A stretch of 64,000 nucleotides of DNA from Acidobacteriota bacterium. GTDB taxonomy: Bacteria; Acidobacteriota; G020349885. The notes below the pieces were generated by a model that did no database searches, had not been told where the DNA came from, and saw only the letters and a program-made list of their open reading frames with translations. Location: positions 1,604,846 through 1,668,845 of the forward strand of contig CP070701.1 in NCBI GenBank assembly GCA_020349885.1, in the 5' to 3' direction. Numbering within the stretch: the first letter of the stretch is position 1; each line of letters starts with the position of its first letter. The translations under genes were made by a program, and so were the position numbers. This document shows, piece after piece, positions 17,902-26,317 of this stretch.

Positions 17902-19485
17902 TTACGCGGCGGTGACGCCGTGCCAGTCCTCGAGAATCTGGCGTGCGGCGAAGTGGCCCGGCCTGGCCGAGATGCCGGCCCCGGGGTGCGCGCTGGAGCC
18001 GCAAAGGTAGAGATTCTTGATCGGCATGCGGTAGTGCGTCCAGCCTGGCACGGGACGCATGAACAGAAGCTGGTCTAAAGTAAACTCTCCGTGGCTGTTA
18101 TCCCCATTGGTGAGGCCGTAGATGTTTTCGAGATCGAGCGGCGTCAACACCTGACGGTGCAGGATGGATTTCTTGAAGTTGGGAGCGTGCTGGGTAAGCA
18201 GGTCGACGGCCAGGTCGCCCAGCTCCTCGCGCCGGTCGTTCCAGTTTCCTTCCTTGAGATGGTACGGTACGTAATGGATGAAGAGGTTCATGACGTGCTT
18301 GCCCTTGGGGGCGAGGCCCGGATCCATGAGCGAGGGGATGAGCGCGTATAAGCAGGGCTCCTTCGGGAAGCGGCCGTACTTGGCGTCGTCGTAGGCGCGC
18401 TCCCAGAAATCCACGCTGGGGTACCTCAGCGTGAATCCCCGCTGGTGCGCGTCTCCGGGAAGACACGTGTAGTTCGGAAGCTCGCTCAGGGCCAGATTTA
18501 CCTTGGCCGAAGCCCCGTTCAGCCTGAAGTTGCGGACGTGCCACAGGAACTTGGGGTCGAGAGAGCCGGGGTCGAGCAGCTTCAGGAAGGTTCGATGCAG
18601 ATCGGTGCTTGCGGCAACAATTTTCCCGGAAATCTCCTCGCCGCTCTCGAGGGCCACGCCGGTTGTCGCGCCGTTTTTAACGATAATTCTCGCCACGGGC
18701 GCCTCCATGCGGATCTCGGCGCCGTGGCTCCTTGCGGACTTTGCGATGGATGCGCTGACGGCACCGATGCCCCCGCGCGGGTAGCCCGACCACTCGACGG
18801 CCGCGTGGTAACCTAGCAGGAAAAGGCCCGTGCCCGGAGATTTCGGGCCTATCATCGGGCAGCCGGAAAGAGTCGAGGCGAGCACACCCTTCAAAACGTC
18901 CGACTCAAACCACTCGTCCAGATAGTCCGATATGCTCATGGAAGTGAGCCTCATGAGCTCGTACATGTCTTCTTTTCCGAGCCTCCGGAAGCGAAGCGCC
19001 GTGCGCAGCATCTGCCACGTCGAGGAAAAGCTGGTATCGGTGATGTCCAGCGCCGGCACATTAAGAAACGGAGAGATAAAATCGGACACGCGTTCAACGA
19101 AATCTATATACTCGGGGTACTTCTGCGCGTCTTTTTTGGAAAATTTTGCAATCTCTTTCTGGGCTTCCTCCATCTCGTCTTCCCGGAGGAAGAAATATCC
19201 CCCGTCGGGCAAGGGCGAGAATGTCGTACTGGTTTGGGGAAGCATATCCAGGCCGTGCTTTACGAGTTCCAGGTCGCGGACGACGTCGTCGGATAGCCAA
19301 TCGCAGATCATGGCACAGCAGTCGTATTTGAACCCCGGATAAATTTCCTCCGTCACCGCCGCGCCGCCCAGGACGTTCCGGGCCTCGAGGACCAGAACTT
19401 TCTTTCCGCTCTTCGCGAGGTACGCGGCGGTCGTGAGGCCGTTGTGGCCCCCTCCTATAACGATTGCGTCGTATTGGCTGCTCAT
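17902..19485 (-). CDS. PYROXD2-like FAD-dependent oxidoreductase, paralog 3 (clade A)
   Basis: 527 residues. GGGHNG at 11-16, LVLEARNVLGG, clade-A signature SPGTGLFLLGYHAAVEW and YPRGGIGAVSAS. The C-terminal flavin motif is altered to HPGAGISARPGHFAA (an Ala for the middle Gly, and GHF for GRL), the only such change in the array. Preceded by AGGAGA. It begins 42 nt after paralog 4, marking the boundary between clade B (upstream) and clade A (downstream). Confidence 0.9.
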   Translation of the reverse strand: MSSQYDAIVIGGGHNGLTTAAYLAKSGKKVLVLEARNVLGGAAVTEEIYPGFKYDCCAMICDWLSDDVVRDLELVKHGLDMLPQTSTTFSPLPDGGYFFLREDEMEEAQKEIAKFSKKDAQKYPEYIDFVERVSDFISPFLNVPALDITDTSFSSTWQMLRTALRFRRLGKEDMYELMRLTSMSISDYLDEWFESDVLKGVLASTLSGCPMIGPKSPGTGLFLLGYHAAVEWSGYPRGGIGAVSASIAKSARSHGAEIRMEAPVARIIVKNGATTGVALESGEEISGKIVAASTDLHRTFLKLLDPGSLDPKFLWHVRNFRLNGASAKVNLALSELPNYTCLPGDAHQRGFTLRYPSVDFWERAYDDAKYGRFPKEPCLYALIPSLMDPGLAPKGKHVMNLFIHYVPYHLKEGNWNDRREELGDLAVDLLTQHAPNFKKSILHRQVLTPLDLENIYGLTNGDNSHGEFTLDQLLFMRPVPGWTHYRMPIKNLYLCGSSAHPGAGISARPGHFAARQILEDWHGVTAA

Positions 19486-19527
19486 TTTCTTAAGTCTCCT
19501 GCTAGGTATCCTCTATCGTTTCCGGTT

Positions 19528-21117
19528 TCAAAGTCTTCCGCTTTTAAAATCCTTGAGCATCTCCAGCGCGGCCAGCCATCCCGGCGCTCCCATGACGCCG
19601 CCTCCCGGATGGGCGCCGGAGCCGCACATATAAAGGCGGTTCACGGGCATGCGGTACTGCGCCCACCCCGGCACGGGGCGCATCATGAAAAGCTGATCGG
19701 CCGAGAGGTCGCCATGGAAAATGCTGCCGCCGGTGAGGCCGAACTCCTGCTCGTAATCCCAGGGCGAGAGCACCTGGCGGTGCAGAATGATGTCTTTCAA
19801 ATTGGGCGCGTGCTCGCACAAGGTGTCTATCACGTTATCGCCGAACGTCTCACGGTGGTCGTCCCAGGGACCGGCCTTGAGATGGTAAGGAGCGTAGCGG
19901 ACGGAGGCGGACATCACGTGCTTTCCGGGCGGCGCCATCGAGGGATCCACCAGGGAGGGAATTACGACGTCGAGGTAGGGCCTGTGCGAATATTTTCCGT
20001 ACTTTGCGTCGTCGTATGCGCGCTCCAGGTAGTCCGTGCTCGGGGCGATGGTGATGAACCCTCGCAGGTGCGGGCCGTCTCCGGGAAGAGCCGTGAAGTT
20101 CGGAAGTCCGTCGAGGGCCAGGTTGACCATGCCGGAGCAGCCCCGGACCTTGTATTGTCGAATTTTTTCATAAAACTCCGCCGGCATGTCCCCGGGGTCG
20201 AGCATTTTCAGAAATGTGAGGGGCGGATCCACGCCCGAGGCGACCGCCTTCGCGCGAATCTCCTCGCCGCTTTCCAGCACCACGCCGGCCGCCGCGCCGT
20301 CTCGGACGAGAATCTTCGAGACCGGTGCCTCCGTGCGGATCTCGGCGCCGTATTTTCTCGCCGCCCCGGCGAGGGCGTCGGCCAGGGCCCCCATGCCTCC
20401 GCGGAGGAAGCCCCACGAGCCGGTGTCCCCGTCCAGTTCCCCCATGTAGTGGTGAAGGAGCACGTAGGCCGTCCCGGGAGAGCGGATGCTCAGGAACGAA
20501 CCGATGACTCCGCTGGCGGACGTTTGGGCTTTCATAACGTCCGACTCGAAAAACATCTCGGCAAGCTCGAGCGAGCTCATGGTCATGAGCTTGGCGCAGG
20601 AATAGGCGTCTTTACCGAGCCCCCGGAAACGCATCCCGAGGCGGAAGAGCTTGAGGAGCTCGCGCGGATGAGACGACAACGGGTCGGGGGGGACCATGGA
20701 AAGGAAGGGATTGGCGACCCTCGCAAGGGTTGCCATGAATTCATGATATTTCGGATAGGCGTCCGCGTCATGTTTGGAAAAGCGGCTGATCTGTCTCCGG
20801 TTTTCCTCCTCGTCCTCCGCGAGGAAGAGGTGATTCCCGTCCGGCAGCGGAACGAAGTTGCTGTTAACGGGGATGACGTGGTAACCGTGGCTTTCAAGAT
20901 CCAGATCCCGGATGATCTCGGGCCGCATCAGGCTCACCGTGTACGATAAAACCGTGTACTTGAACCCCGGATAAATCTCTTCCGTCACGGTGCAGCCGCC
21001 CAACACGTACCGCCGCTCGAGGACCAGAACCTTTTTTCCGGCCTTCGCCAGGTACGCGGCGGCCGTGAGGCCGTTGTGGCCTCCACCTATGATGATTGCG
21101 TCGTACTTATTACCCAT
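19528..21117 (-). CDS. PYROXD2-like FAD-dependent oxidoreductase, paralog 4 (clade B)
   Basis: 529 residues from the ATG at 21115-21117. GGGHNG, LVLERRYVLGG, clade-B signature SPGTAYVLLHHYMGELDG then WGFLRGGMGALADA, C-terminal HPGGGVMGAPGWLAAL and tail LEMLKDFKSGRL. The SPGTAY(V/I)LLHH motif and the aspartate-rich loop match what I recall of PYROXD2-type proteins. It starts 4 nt after the paralog 5 stop, so paralogs 6-5-4 are tightly coupled. Confidence 0.9.
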   Translation of the reverse strand: MGNKYDAIIIGGGHNGLTAAAYLAKAGKKVLVLERRYVLGGCTVTEEIYPGFKYTVLSYTVSLMRPEIIRDLDLESHGYHVIPVNSNFVPLPDGNHLFLAEDEEENRRQISRFSKHDADAYPKYHEFMATLARVANPFLSMVPPDPLSSHPRELLKLFRLGMRFRGLGKDAYSCAKLMTMSSLELAEMFFESDVMKAQTSASGVIGSFLSIRSPGTAYVLLHHYMGELDGDTGSWGFLRGGMGALADALAGAARKYGAEIRTEAPVSKILVRDGAAAGVVLESGEEIRAKAVASGVDPPLTFLKMLDPGDMPAEFYEKIRQYKVRGCSGMVNLALDGLPNFTALPGDGPHLRGFITIAPSTDYLERAYDDAKYGKYSHRPYLDVVIPSLVDPSMAPPGKHVMSASVRYAPYHLKAGPWDDHRETFGDNVIDTLCEHAPNLKDIILHRQVLSPWDYEQEFGLTGGSIFHGDLSADQLFMMRPVPGWAQYRMPVNRLYMCGSGAHPGGGVMGAPGWLAALEMLKDFKSGRL

Positions 21118-21121
21118 ATAG

Positions 21122-22708
21122 TTAGAGCCTTCCACTCTTGAAGTCCTTGAGCATTTCCAGCGCGGCCAGGCGCCCCGGCGCTCCCATCACCCCGCCTCCC
21201 GGATGGGCGCCGGAGCCGCACAGGTAAAGACGATGCACGGGCATCCGGTACTGCGCCCACCCCGGCACGGGGCGCATCATGAAAATCTGCTCGGCCGCGA
21301 GGTCGCCGTGGAAAATATTGCCGTCCGTGAGGCCGTACTCCTCCTGAAAATCCCAGGGCGTGAGTACCTGGCGGTGGAGAATGATGTCTTTCAGATTGGG
21401 CGCGTACTCGCTCAGGGTGTCTACCACGGCGTCGCCGAACGCCTCGCGTTGTTCGTTCCAGTGGGTGTCCTTGAGCGTGAAGGGAGTGTACCGGGCGGAG
21501 ACGAACATCACGTGCTTGCCCGGCGGCGCCAGCGAGGGATCCACCATGGAGGGAATGACACACTCGAGGTAGGGTCTGCTCGAAAAGCTTCCGTACTTGG
21601 CTTCGAGGTAGGCGCACTCCAGGTAGTCGGTGCTCGGGGCGATGTTAAAGAACCCTTTCATGTGCGGTCCGTCGCCCGGCCTGCAGGTGAAGTTCGGAAG
21701 CCCGTCCAGGGCAAAGTTGACCTTGGCCGAGGCACCCCGAATCTTGTATTTTTGAATTTTTTTCAAAAACTCCGGAGGAACGTCCCCGGGGTCGAGCAGC
21801 TTCAGGAACGTGTGCTTCGGGTCCACGGACGAGGCTACCGCCTTCGCGCGAATCTCCTCACCGCTTTCCAGCACCACGCCGGTCGTCGCGCCGTTCCGGA
21901 CGAGAATCTTCGAGACCGGCGCCTCCGTGTGGATCTCAGCGCCGAATTCTCTCGCCGCCCCGGCGATGGCGCCGCTCACGGTCCCCATGCCCTTTCGGGG
22001 AATGCCCCACTCGCTGCCCACGTCCACTTCCCCGATGTGGTGGTGAAGTAGCACGTAGGCGGTTCCGGGAGAACTGATGCCCAGGAACGTGCCGATGACT
22101 CCGCCGCAGGACGTCAGGGCCTTCATCACGTCCGATTCGAAATACCTTTCGGCGAAGTCGAGCGAGCTCATGGTCATGAGCTTTGCCAAAGAGAAGGAAT
22201 CCTCGCCGAGCGCCCGGAATCGCTTTCCGAGACGAAGGAGCTTGCGTAGGTCGCGCGGACGGAACGACCTCGGATCGGGAGGGACCATGGAAAAGGTCGG
22301 ATGAACGAACTCCGCAAGGCGCGTCATGAGCTGGTTGAATTCAAGGTGGGCGTCCGCATCGCGCTTGGAAAAACGGCTTATCTGTCTGCGGTTTTCCTCT
22401 TCGTCCTCCGTGAAGTGGAGATAATTTCCGTCCGGCAGCGGAGAGAAGTTGCTCTCAATGGGGATGATGTCGTAGCCGTGCTTCTCGAGCTCCAGCTCCC
22501 GGACGATCTCGGACCGCATCATGCCCACCACGTACGCCAAGACGGAATAAATGAATCCGGGAAAAACCTCCTCCGTAATGGTGCAGCCGCCCACGATGTG
22601 CCTTCGCTCGAGCACGAGCACCTTTTTCCCGCCCTTCGCCAAATAGGCCGCGGCAATGAGGCCGTTGTGGCCGCTTCCTATGATAACGGCGTCGTACTGC
22701 TTGCCCAT
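21122..22708 (-). CDS. PYROXD2-like FAD-dependent oxidoreductase, paralog 5 (clade B)
   Basis: 528 residues. The dinucleotide motif is GSGHNG, with Ser for the middle Gly, which still fits a Rossmann GxGxxG. LVLERRHIVGG, SPGTAYVLLHHHIGEVDV, then WGIPRKGMGTVSGA, where the usual RGGMG is RKGMG. C-terminal HPGGGVMGAPGRLAALEMLKDFKSGRL, identical to its neighbours. It begins 2 nt after paralog 6. Confidence 0.9.
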   Translation of the reverse strand: MGKQYDAVIIGSGHNGLIAAAYLAKGGKKVLVLERRHIVGGCTITEEVFPGFIYSVLAYVVGMMRSEIVRELELEKHGYDIIPIESNFSPLPDGNYLHFTEDEEENRRQISRFSKRDADAHLEFNQLMTRLAEFVHPTFSMVPPDPRSFRPRDLRKLLRLGKRFRALGEDSFSLAKLMTMSSLDFAERYFESDVMKALTSCGGVIGTFLGISSPGTAYVLLHHHIGEVDVGSEWGIPRKGMGTVSGAIAGAAREFGAEIHTEAPVSKILVRNGATTGVVLESGEEIRAKAVASSVDPKHTFLKLLDPGDVPPEFLKKIQKYKIRGASAKVNFALDGLPNFTCRPGDGPHMKGFFNIAPSTDYLECAYLEAKYGSFSSRPYLECVIPSMVDPSLAPPGKHVMFVSARYTPFTLKDTHWNEQREAFGDAVVDTLSEYAPNLKDIILHRQVLTPWDFQEEYGLTDGNIFHGDLAAEQIFMMRPVPGWAQYRMPVHRLYLCGSGAHPGGGVMGAPGRLAALEMLKDFKSGRL

Positions 22709-22710
22709 CT

Positions 22711-24297
22711 TCAGAGCCTCCCGCTTTTAAAATCCTTGAGCATTTCCAGCGCAGCCAGGCGTCCCGGCGCTCCCATCACCCCTCCCCCCGGATGGGCGCC
22801 GGAGCTGCACATGTAAAGGCGGTTCACCGGCATGCGGTACTGCGCCCACCCCGGCGCGGGGCGGAACATGAAAGTCTGCTCGACCGTGAGGTCGCCGTGG
22901 AAAATGTTGCCGCCCGTGAGGTTGAACTCGTTCTCGTAATCCCAGGGCGTGACGACCTGGCGGTGGAGAATGATGTCCTTCAAATTGGGCGCGTACTCGC
23001 TCAGGGTGTCTATCACCGTGTCGCCGAGCGCCTCGCGGTGGTCGTTCCAGTGTCCGGCCTTGAGATTTAAGGGAGTGTACCGGCCGGAGATGGACATCAC
23101 GTGCTTGCCGGGCGGCGCCATCGAGGGATCCAGCAAGGAAGGAATCACGATGTCGAGGAAGGGCCTGCGCGAAAAGTTTCCGTACTTGGCTTCGTCGAAG
23201 GCGCGCACCAGGTAGTCGGGGCTCGGGGCCACCATAAGGGTCCCACGCAGGTGCGGGCCGTCGCCCGGCATGCAGGTGAAATCGGGAAGAGCGTCCAGGG
23301 CCAGATTGACCTTGCACGATGCGCCTACCACGGTGTATTTGCGGATTTTATCCAGAAACTCCGTAGGAACGTCCCCCGGGTCGAGCAGCTTCAGGAACGT
23401 GACCTTCGGGTCGACGCCCGAGGCGACCGACTTCGCGCGAATCTCCTCGCCGCTTTCAAGCACCACGCCCGTCGCCGTGCCGTTCCGGACGAGAATTTTC
23501 GAAACCGGCGCCTCCGTGCGAATCTCGACGCCGTGGCTCTTTGCGGCCTTTGCGATGGCTTCGGCCACGCCCCCCATGCCTCCGCGTTGAAAGCCCCACG
23601 TGCCGGTGGTCCCGTCCACGTCCCCCATACCGAGGTGAAGTAGCACGTAGGCCGTTCCGGGAGCGCGTATGCTCCCTTTGCCGAAGATTCCCCCGACTGC
23701 CGCTTGGGCCTTCATAACGTCCGACTCGAAGAACATCTCGGCAAGGTGGAGCGCGCTCATGCTCATGAGCTTGACGAAGGACAGGGAATCCTCGCCGAGC
23801 TCACGGAAGCCCTTCCAGAGGCGGAAGAGCTTGAGGAGCTCGCGCGGACTGAACGACATCGGATCGGGGGGGACCATGGAAAGGAAAGGGTGAACGAAAC
23901 TCGCAAGCCTTGTCAGGAATTCATGGAATTCCGGATAGGCGTCCGCGTCACGCCGGGAAAAGCGGCTTATCTCCCTGTGGTTTTCCTTCTCGTCCTCCGA
24001 GAGGAAAAGGCGGTTTCCGTCCGGCAGCAGAGACAGGCTGGTGTGCATGGGGATGACGTCGTAGCCGTGCTTTGCAAGCTCAAGCTCCCGGATGATCTCG
24101 GGCCGCATCAGGCTCACCACGTACGATAAAACCGTGTACTTGAACCCCGGATAAATCTCCTCCGTCACGGTGCAGCCGCCCAACACGTACCGCCGCTCGA
24201 GCACGAGCACCTTTTTCCCCGCCTTCGCCAGGTACGCGGCGGCCGTGAGACCGTTGTGTCCGCCTCCCACGATAATTGCGTCGTAGATTTTGGCCAT
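22711..24297 (-). CDS. PYROXD2-like FAD-dependent oxidoreductase, paralog 6 (clade B), first gene of the six-gene run
   Basis: 528 residues. GGGHNG, LVLERRYVLGG. The clade-B signature is modified to APGTAYVLLHLGMGDVDG (SPG to APG; HHYMGE to HLGMGD), again a change confined to the predicted substrate side; WGFQRGGMGGVAEA follows. It is promoter-proximal: a TTGATT-17-TATCCT promoter lies about 125 nt upstream. The AGAGAA before the ATG is only a weak Shine-Dalgarno sequence. Confidence 0.9.
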   Translation of the reverse strand: MAKIYDAIIVGGGHNGLTAAAYLAKAGKKVLVLERRYVLGGCTVTEEIYPGFKYTVLSYVVSLMRPEIIRELELAKHGYDVIPMHTSLSLLPDGNRLFLSEDEKENHREISRFSRRDADAYPEFHEFLTRLASFVHPFLSMVPPDPMSFSPRELLKLFRLWKGFRELGEDSLSFVKLMSMSALHLAEMFFESDVMKAQAAVGGIFGKGSIRAPGTAYVLLHLGMGDVDGTTGTWGFQRGGMGGVAEAIAKAAKSHGVEIRTEAPVSKILVRNGTATGVVLESGEEIRAKSVASGVDPKVTFLKLLDPGDVPTEFLDKIRKYTVVGASCKVNLALDALPDFTCMPGDGPHLRGTLMVAPSPDYLVRAFDEAKYGNFSRRPFLDIVIPSLLDPSMAPPGKHVMSISGRYTPLNLKAGHWNDHREALGDTVIDTLSEYAPNLKDIILHRQVVTPWDYENEFNLTGGNIFHGDLTVEQTFMFRPAPGWAQYRMPVNRLYMCSSGAHPGGGVMGAPGRLAALEMLKDFKSGRL

Positions 24298-24419
24298 AGT
24301 CTATTTTCTCTTGGAGTGGTGTTCAGGAACGGGGGTGCCGCGCGCGGTGCTGGAAGCGAGGGATTTGCCGGCAACGCTTTTGCTTAAGGCAAATCTTTCG
24401 CTTCGTCATGGAAAAGGTA

Positions 24420-24448
24420 AGGATAGGGGAAAACCCCTTGAGAATCAA
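24420..24448 (-). promoter_or_regulatory. Promoter of the six-gene oxidoreductase operon, with palindromes
   Basis: Minus strand TTGATT (24448-24443), 17-bp spacer, TATCCT (24425-24420). The spacer is nearly filled by an AGGGG-AAAA-CCCCT inverted repeat, and the -35 lies in CTTGA-GAA-TCAAG (24437-24449). Both are candidate operators. Confidence 0.5.
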
Positions 24449-24500
24449 GATTTGGCAGAGCGGTGCCGGTCGAACGCGTTTTTTCCGAGGCATCTTTCTC

Positions 24501-24538
24501 CAAGATTCTTGACACGACATTCTTTCGCGGAGTAAATT
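24501..24538 (+). promoter_or_regulatory. Promoter of paralog 7 with palindrome over the -35
   Basis: TTGACA (24509-24514), 18-bp spacer, TAAATT (24533-24538). The -35 overlaps the perfect palindrome CAAGATTCTTG (24501-24511). The predicted leader to the ATG at 24683 is about 138 nt long. The 385-nt divergent region 24298-24682 holds this promoter, the opposing one, and a CCGCGCGCGG palindrome; no ORF of interest. Confidence 0.55.
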
Positions 24539-24682
24539 GTACTTGGTTCGTCCATCGGAACGGCTCAAATTGTAGGGACAGAGAAAAAGAGGGAACGTTT
24601 CAGCGGAAAGTCGCCGCGGTCGAAAGTGAGGGTCGGGCCGATGCGGTCGCGTTGTTCTTCCGGTTAGGCAAAAGAGCGGAGC

Positions 24683-26260
24683 ATGGCCGAACGCTACGAC
24701 GCCATCATAATCGGAGGCGGGCACAACGGCCTCGCGTGCGCCGCTTACCTGGCGAAGGCGGGGAAAAAGGTGCTCGTGCTGGAGCGAAGGCACGTCCTGG
24801 GCGGCTGCGCCGTGACGGAGGAGATTTATCCGGGCTTTAAGTACACGGTTCTGTCCTACGTGGTGAGCCTGCTCCGGCCCGAGGTAATCCGCGAGCTCGA
24901 GCTTACGAAGTACGGCCTCGACATCATTCCCCTCGACTGCGCCTTCACTCCGCTCCCGGACGGAAACTACCTCACCCGCTGGGGCGACCGTGAAAAAACC
25001 TACCGCGAAATCAGCCGCTTCTCCCGCCGCGACGCGGAAGCCGTCCGGGAATTCGGAAGGCTCATGGTGCAGCTTGCCTGGTTCGTGAAGCCGATTCTCG
25101 CCATGACGCCTCCCGACCCGGCGTCCCTCGACCCCCGCGAGCTTTTCAAGCTCCTCAAGCTGGGAAAGCGCCTGCAGGGGCTGGGCGACGATGCCCCGCA
25201 CTTTCAGGCGAAACTCATGACCATGAGCGCGCTCGGATTTCTCGACATGTTCTTCGAGAGCGATGTCCTGAAAGCGTCCATGTCCATCAGCGGCATCATC
25301 GGCACGTACCTCGGAATCCGCTCTCCCGGAACGGCGTACGTGCTGCTCCACCACTACATGGGAGAGCTGGACGGGGCGTACCGGGCGTGGGGCATCTCGC
25401 GGGGAGGCACGGGGGCGGTGAGCGAGGCCTTCGCCGGCGCCGCGAGGCACCACGGCGCCGAAATCCGCACGGAGGCCCCCGTCGCGAAGATTCTCGTCAA
25501 AAACGGCGCGGCCGCCGGCGTTGTCCTCGAGAACGGCGACGAGATTCGCGCCAACATCGTGGCCGCAAGCACCGATCCGAAGCGCACGTTCTTGAAATTT
25601 CTCGAGCCCGGGCACGTGCCCGCGGATTTCCTGGAAAAAATTCGAAAATACAAAATCCGGGGCTCAACGGCCAAGGTCAACATGGCCCTGGACGGGCTTC
25701 CGAATTTCACGTGCCTTCCCGGTAACGGCCCGCACCTCAGCGGAGACATCTTCGTGGCCCCGAGCACCGAATACCTGGAGCGCGCCTACGACGACGCCAA
25801 GTACGGGAAATTCTCCAGGCGGCCCTTCCTGGAGGCCGTGATCCCCTCGCTCATGGATCCCTCGGTGGCGCCGCCCGGAAAGCACGTGATGTCCATCTTC
25901 GTCCAGTACGCTCCCTACGACCTAAAGGCCGGCCACTGGAACGACCACCGCGAGGCGCTCGGCGACACGGTGGTGGACACCCTCAGCGAGTACGCGCCCA
26001 ACCTGAAGAACATCATTCTGCACCGCCAGGTCGTCACGCCCTGGGACATGGAGCAGGAGTTCGGCCTCACGGAAGGCAACATCTTCGCGGGCGAGATTAC
26101 GCCGGATCAAATCTTCATGCTGCGCCCCGTTCCCGGCTGGGCTCAGTACCGCATGCCGTTGAAGAACCTTTACATGTGCGGCCACGGCGCCCATCCCGGA
26201 GGCGGCATCATGGGAGCCCCGGGACGCCTTGCCGCCCACGCAATCCTGAAGGATTCTTAA
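24683..26260 (+). CDS. PYROXD2-like FAD-dependent oxidoreductase, paralog 7 (clade B, divergent)
   Basis: 525 residues, transcribed away from the other six. GGGHNG at 11-16, LVLERRHVLGG, clade-B signature SPGTAYVLLHHYMGELDG, WGISRGGTGAVSEA, C-terminal HPGGGIMGAPGRLAAHAILKDS. It lacks the KSGRL tail of paralogs 4-6, and in the loop before the signature it carries a short insertion (DDAPHFQAKLM). Of the seven it is closest to the SPGTAY...HH form I would expect of the founder. It is convergent with ppdK. Confidence 0.9.
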   Translation: MAERYDAIIIGGGHNGLACAAYLAKAGKKVLVLERRHVLGGCAVTEEIYPGFKYTVLSYVVSLLRPEVIRELELTKYGLDIIPLDCAFTPLPDGNYLTRWGDREKTYREISRFSRRDAEAVREFGRLMVQLAWFVKPILAMTPPDPASLDPRELFKLLKLGKRLQGLGDDAPHFQAKLMTMSALGFLDMFFESDVLKASMSISGIIGTYLGIRSPGTAYVLLHHYMGELDGAYRAWGISRGGTGAVSEAFAGAARHHGAEIRTEAPVAKILVKNGAAAGVVLENGDEIRANIVAASTDPKRTFLKFLEPGHVPADFLEKIRKYKIRGSTAKVNMALDGLPNFTCLPGNGPHLSGDIFVAPSTEYLERAYDDAKYGKFSRRPFLEAVIPSLMDPSVAPPGKHVMSIFVQYAPYDLKAGHWNDHREALGDTVVDTLSEYAPNLKNIILHRQVVTPWDMEQEFGLTEGNIFAGEITPDQIFMLRPVPGWAQYRMPLKNLYMCGHGAHPGGGIMGAPGRLAAHAILKDS

Positions 26261-26289
26261 AGATTTTTCAGGAGACGGGTGCTGGCGGC

Positions 26290-26312
26290 GGCTCGCGACG
26301 GCTTCGTCGCGG
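26290..26312. other. GC-rich hairpin between convergent genes
   Basis: CGCGACG (26294-26300) pairs with CGTCGCG (26305-26311) around a GCTT loop, in the 57-nt gap between paralog 7 and ppdK. It may help end both transcripts, but there is no T-run on either side. Confidence 0.35.
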
Positions 26313-26317
26313 CCGGC

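Noticed and set aside
24298-24682. Small ORFs in the divergent region between paralogs 6 and 7
   Set aside because: The plus-strand frame from 24290 crosses both promoters and has no conserved features or ribosome-binding site.
14505-26260. Carotenoid biosynthesis cluster
   Set aside because: The proteins share the CrtI fold, but there is no phytoene synthase, cyclase or prenyl-transferase gene, and the SPGTAY...HH motifs point to the PYROXD2 branch.
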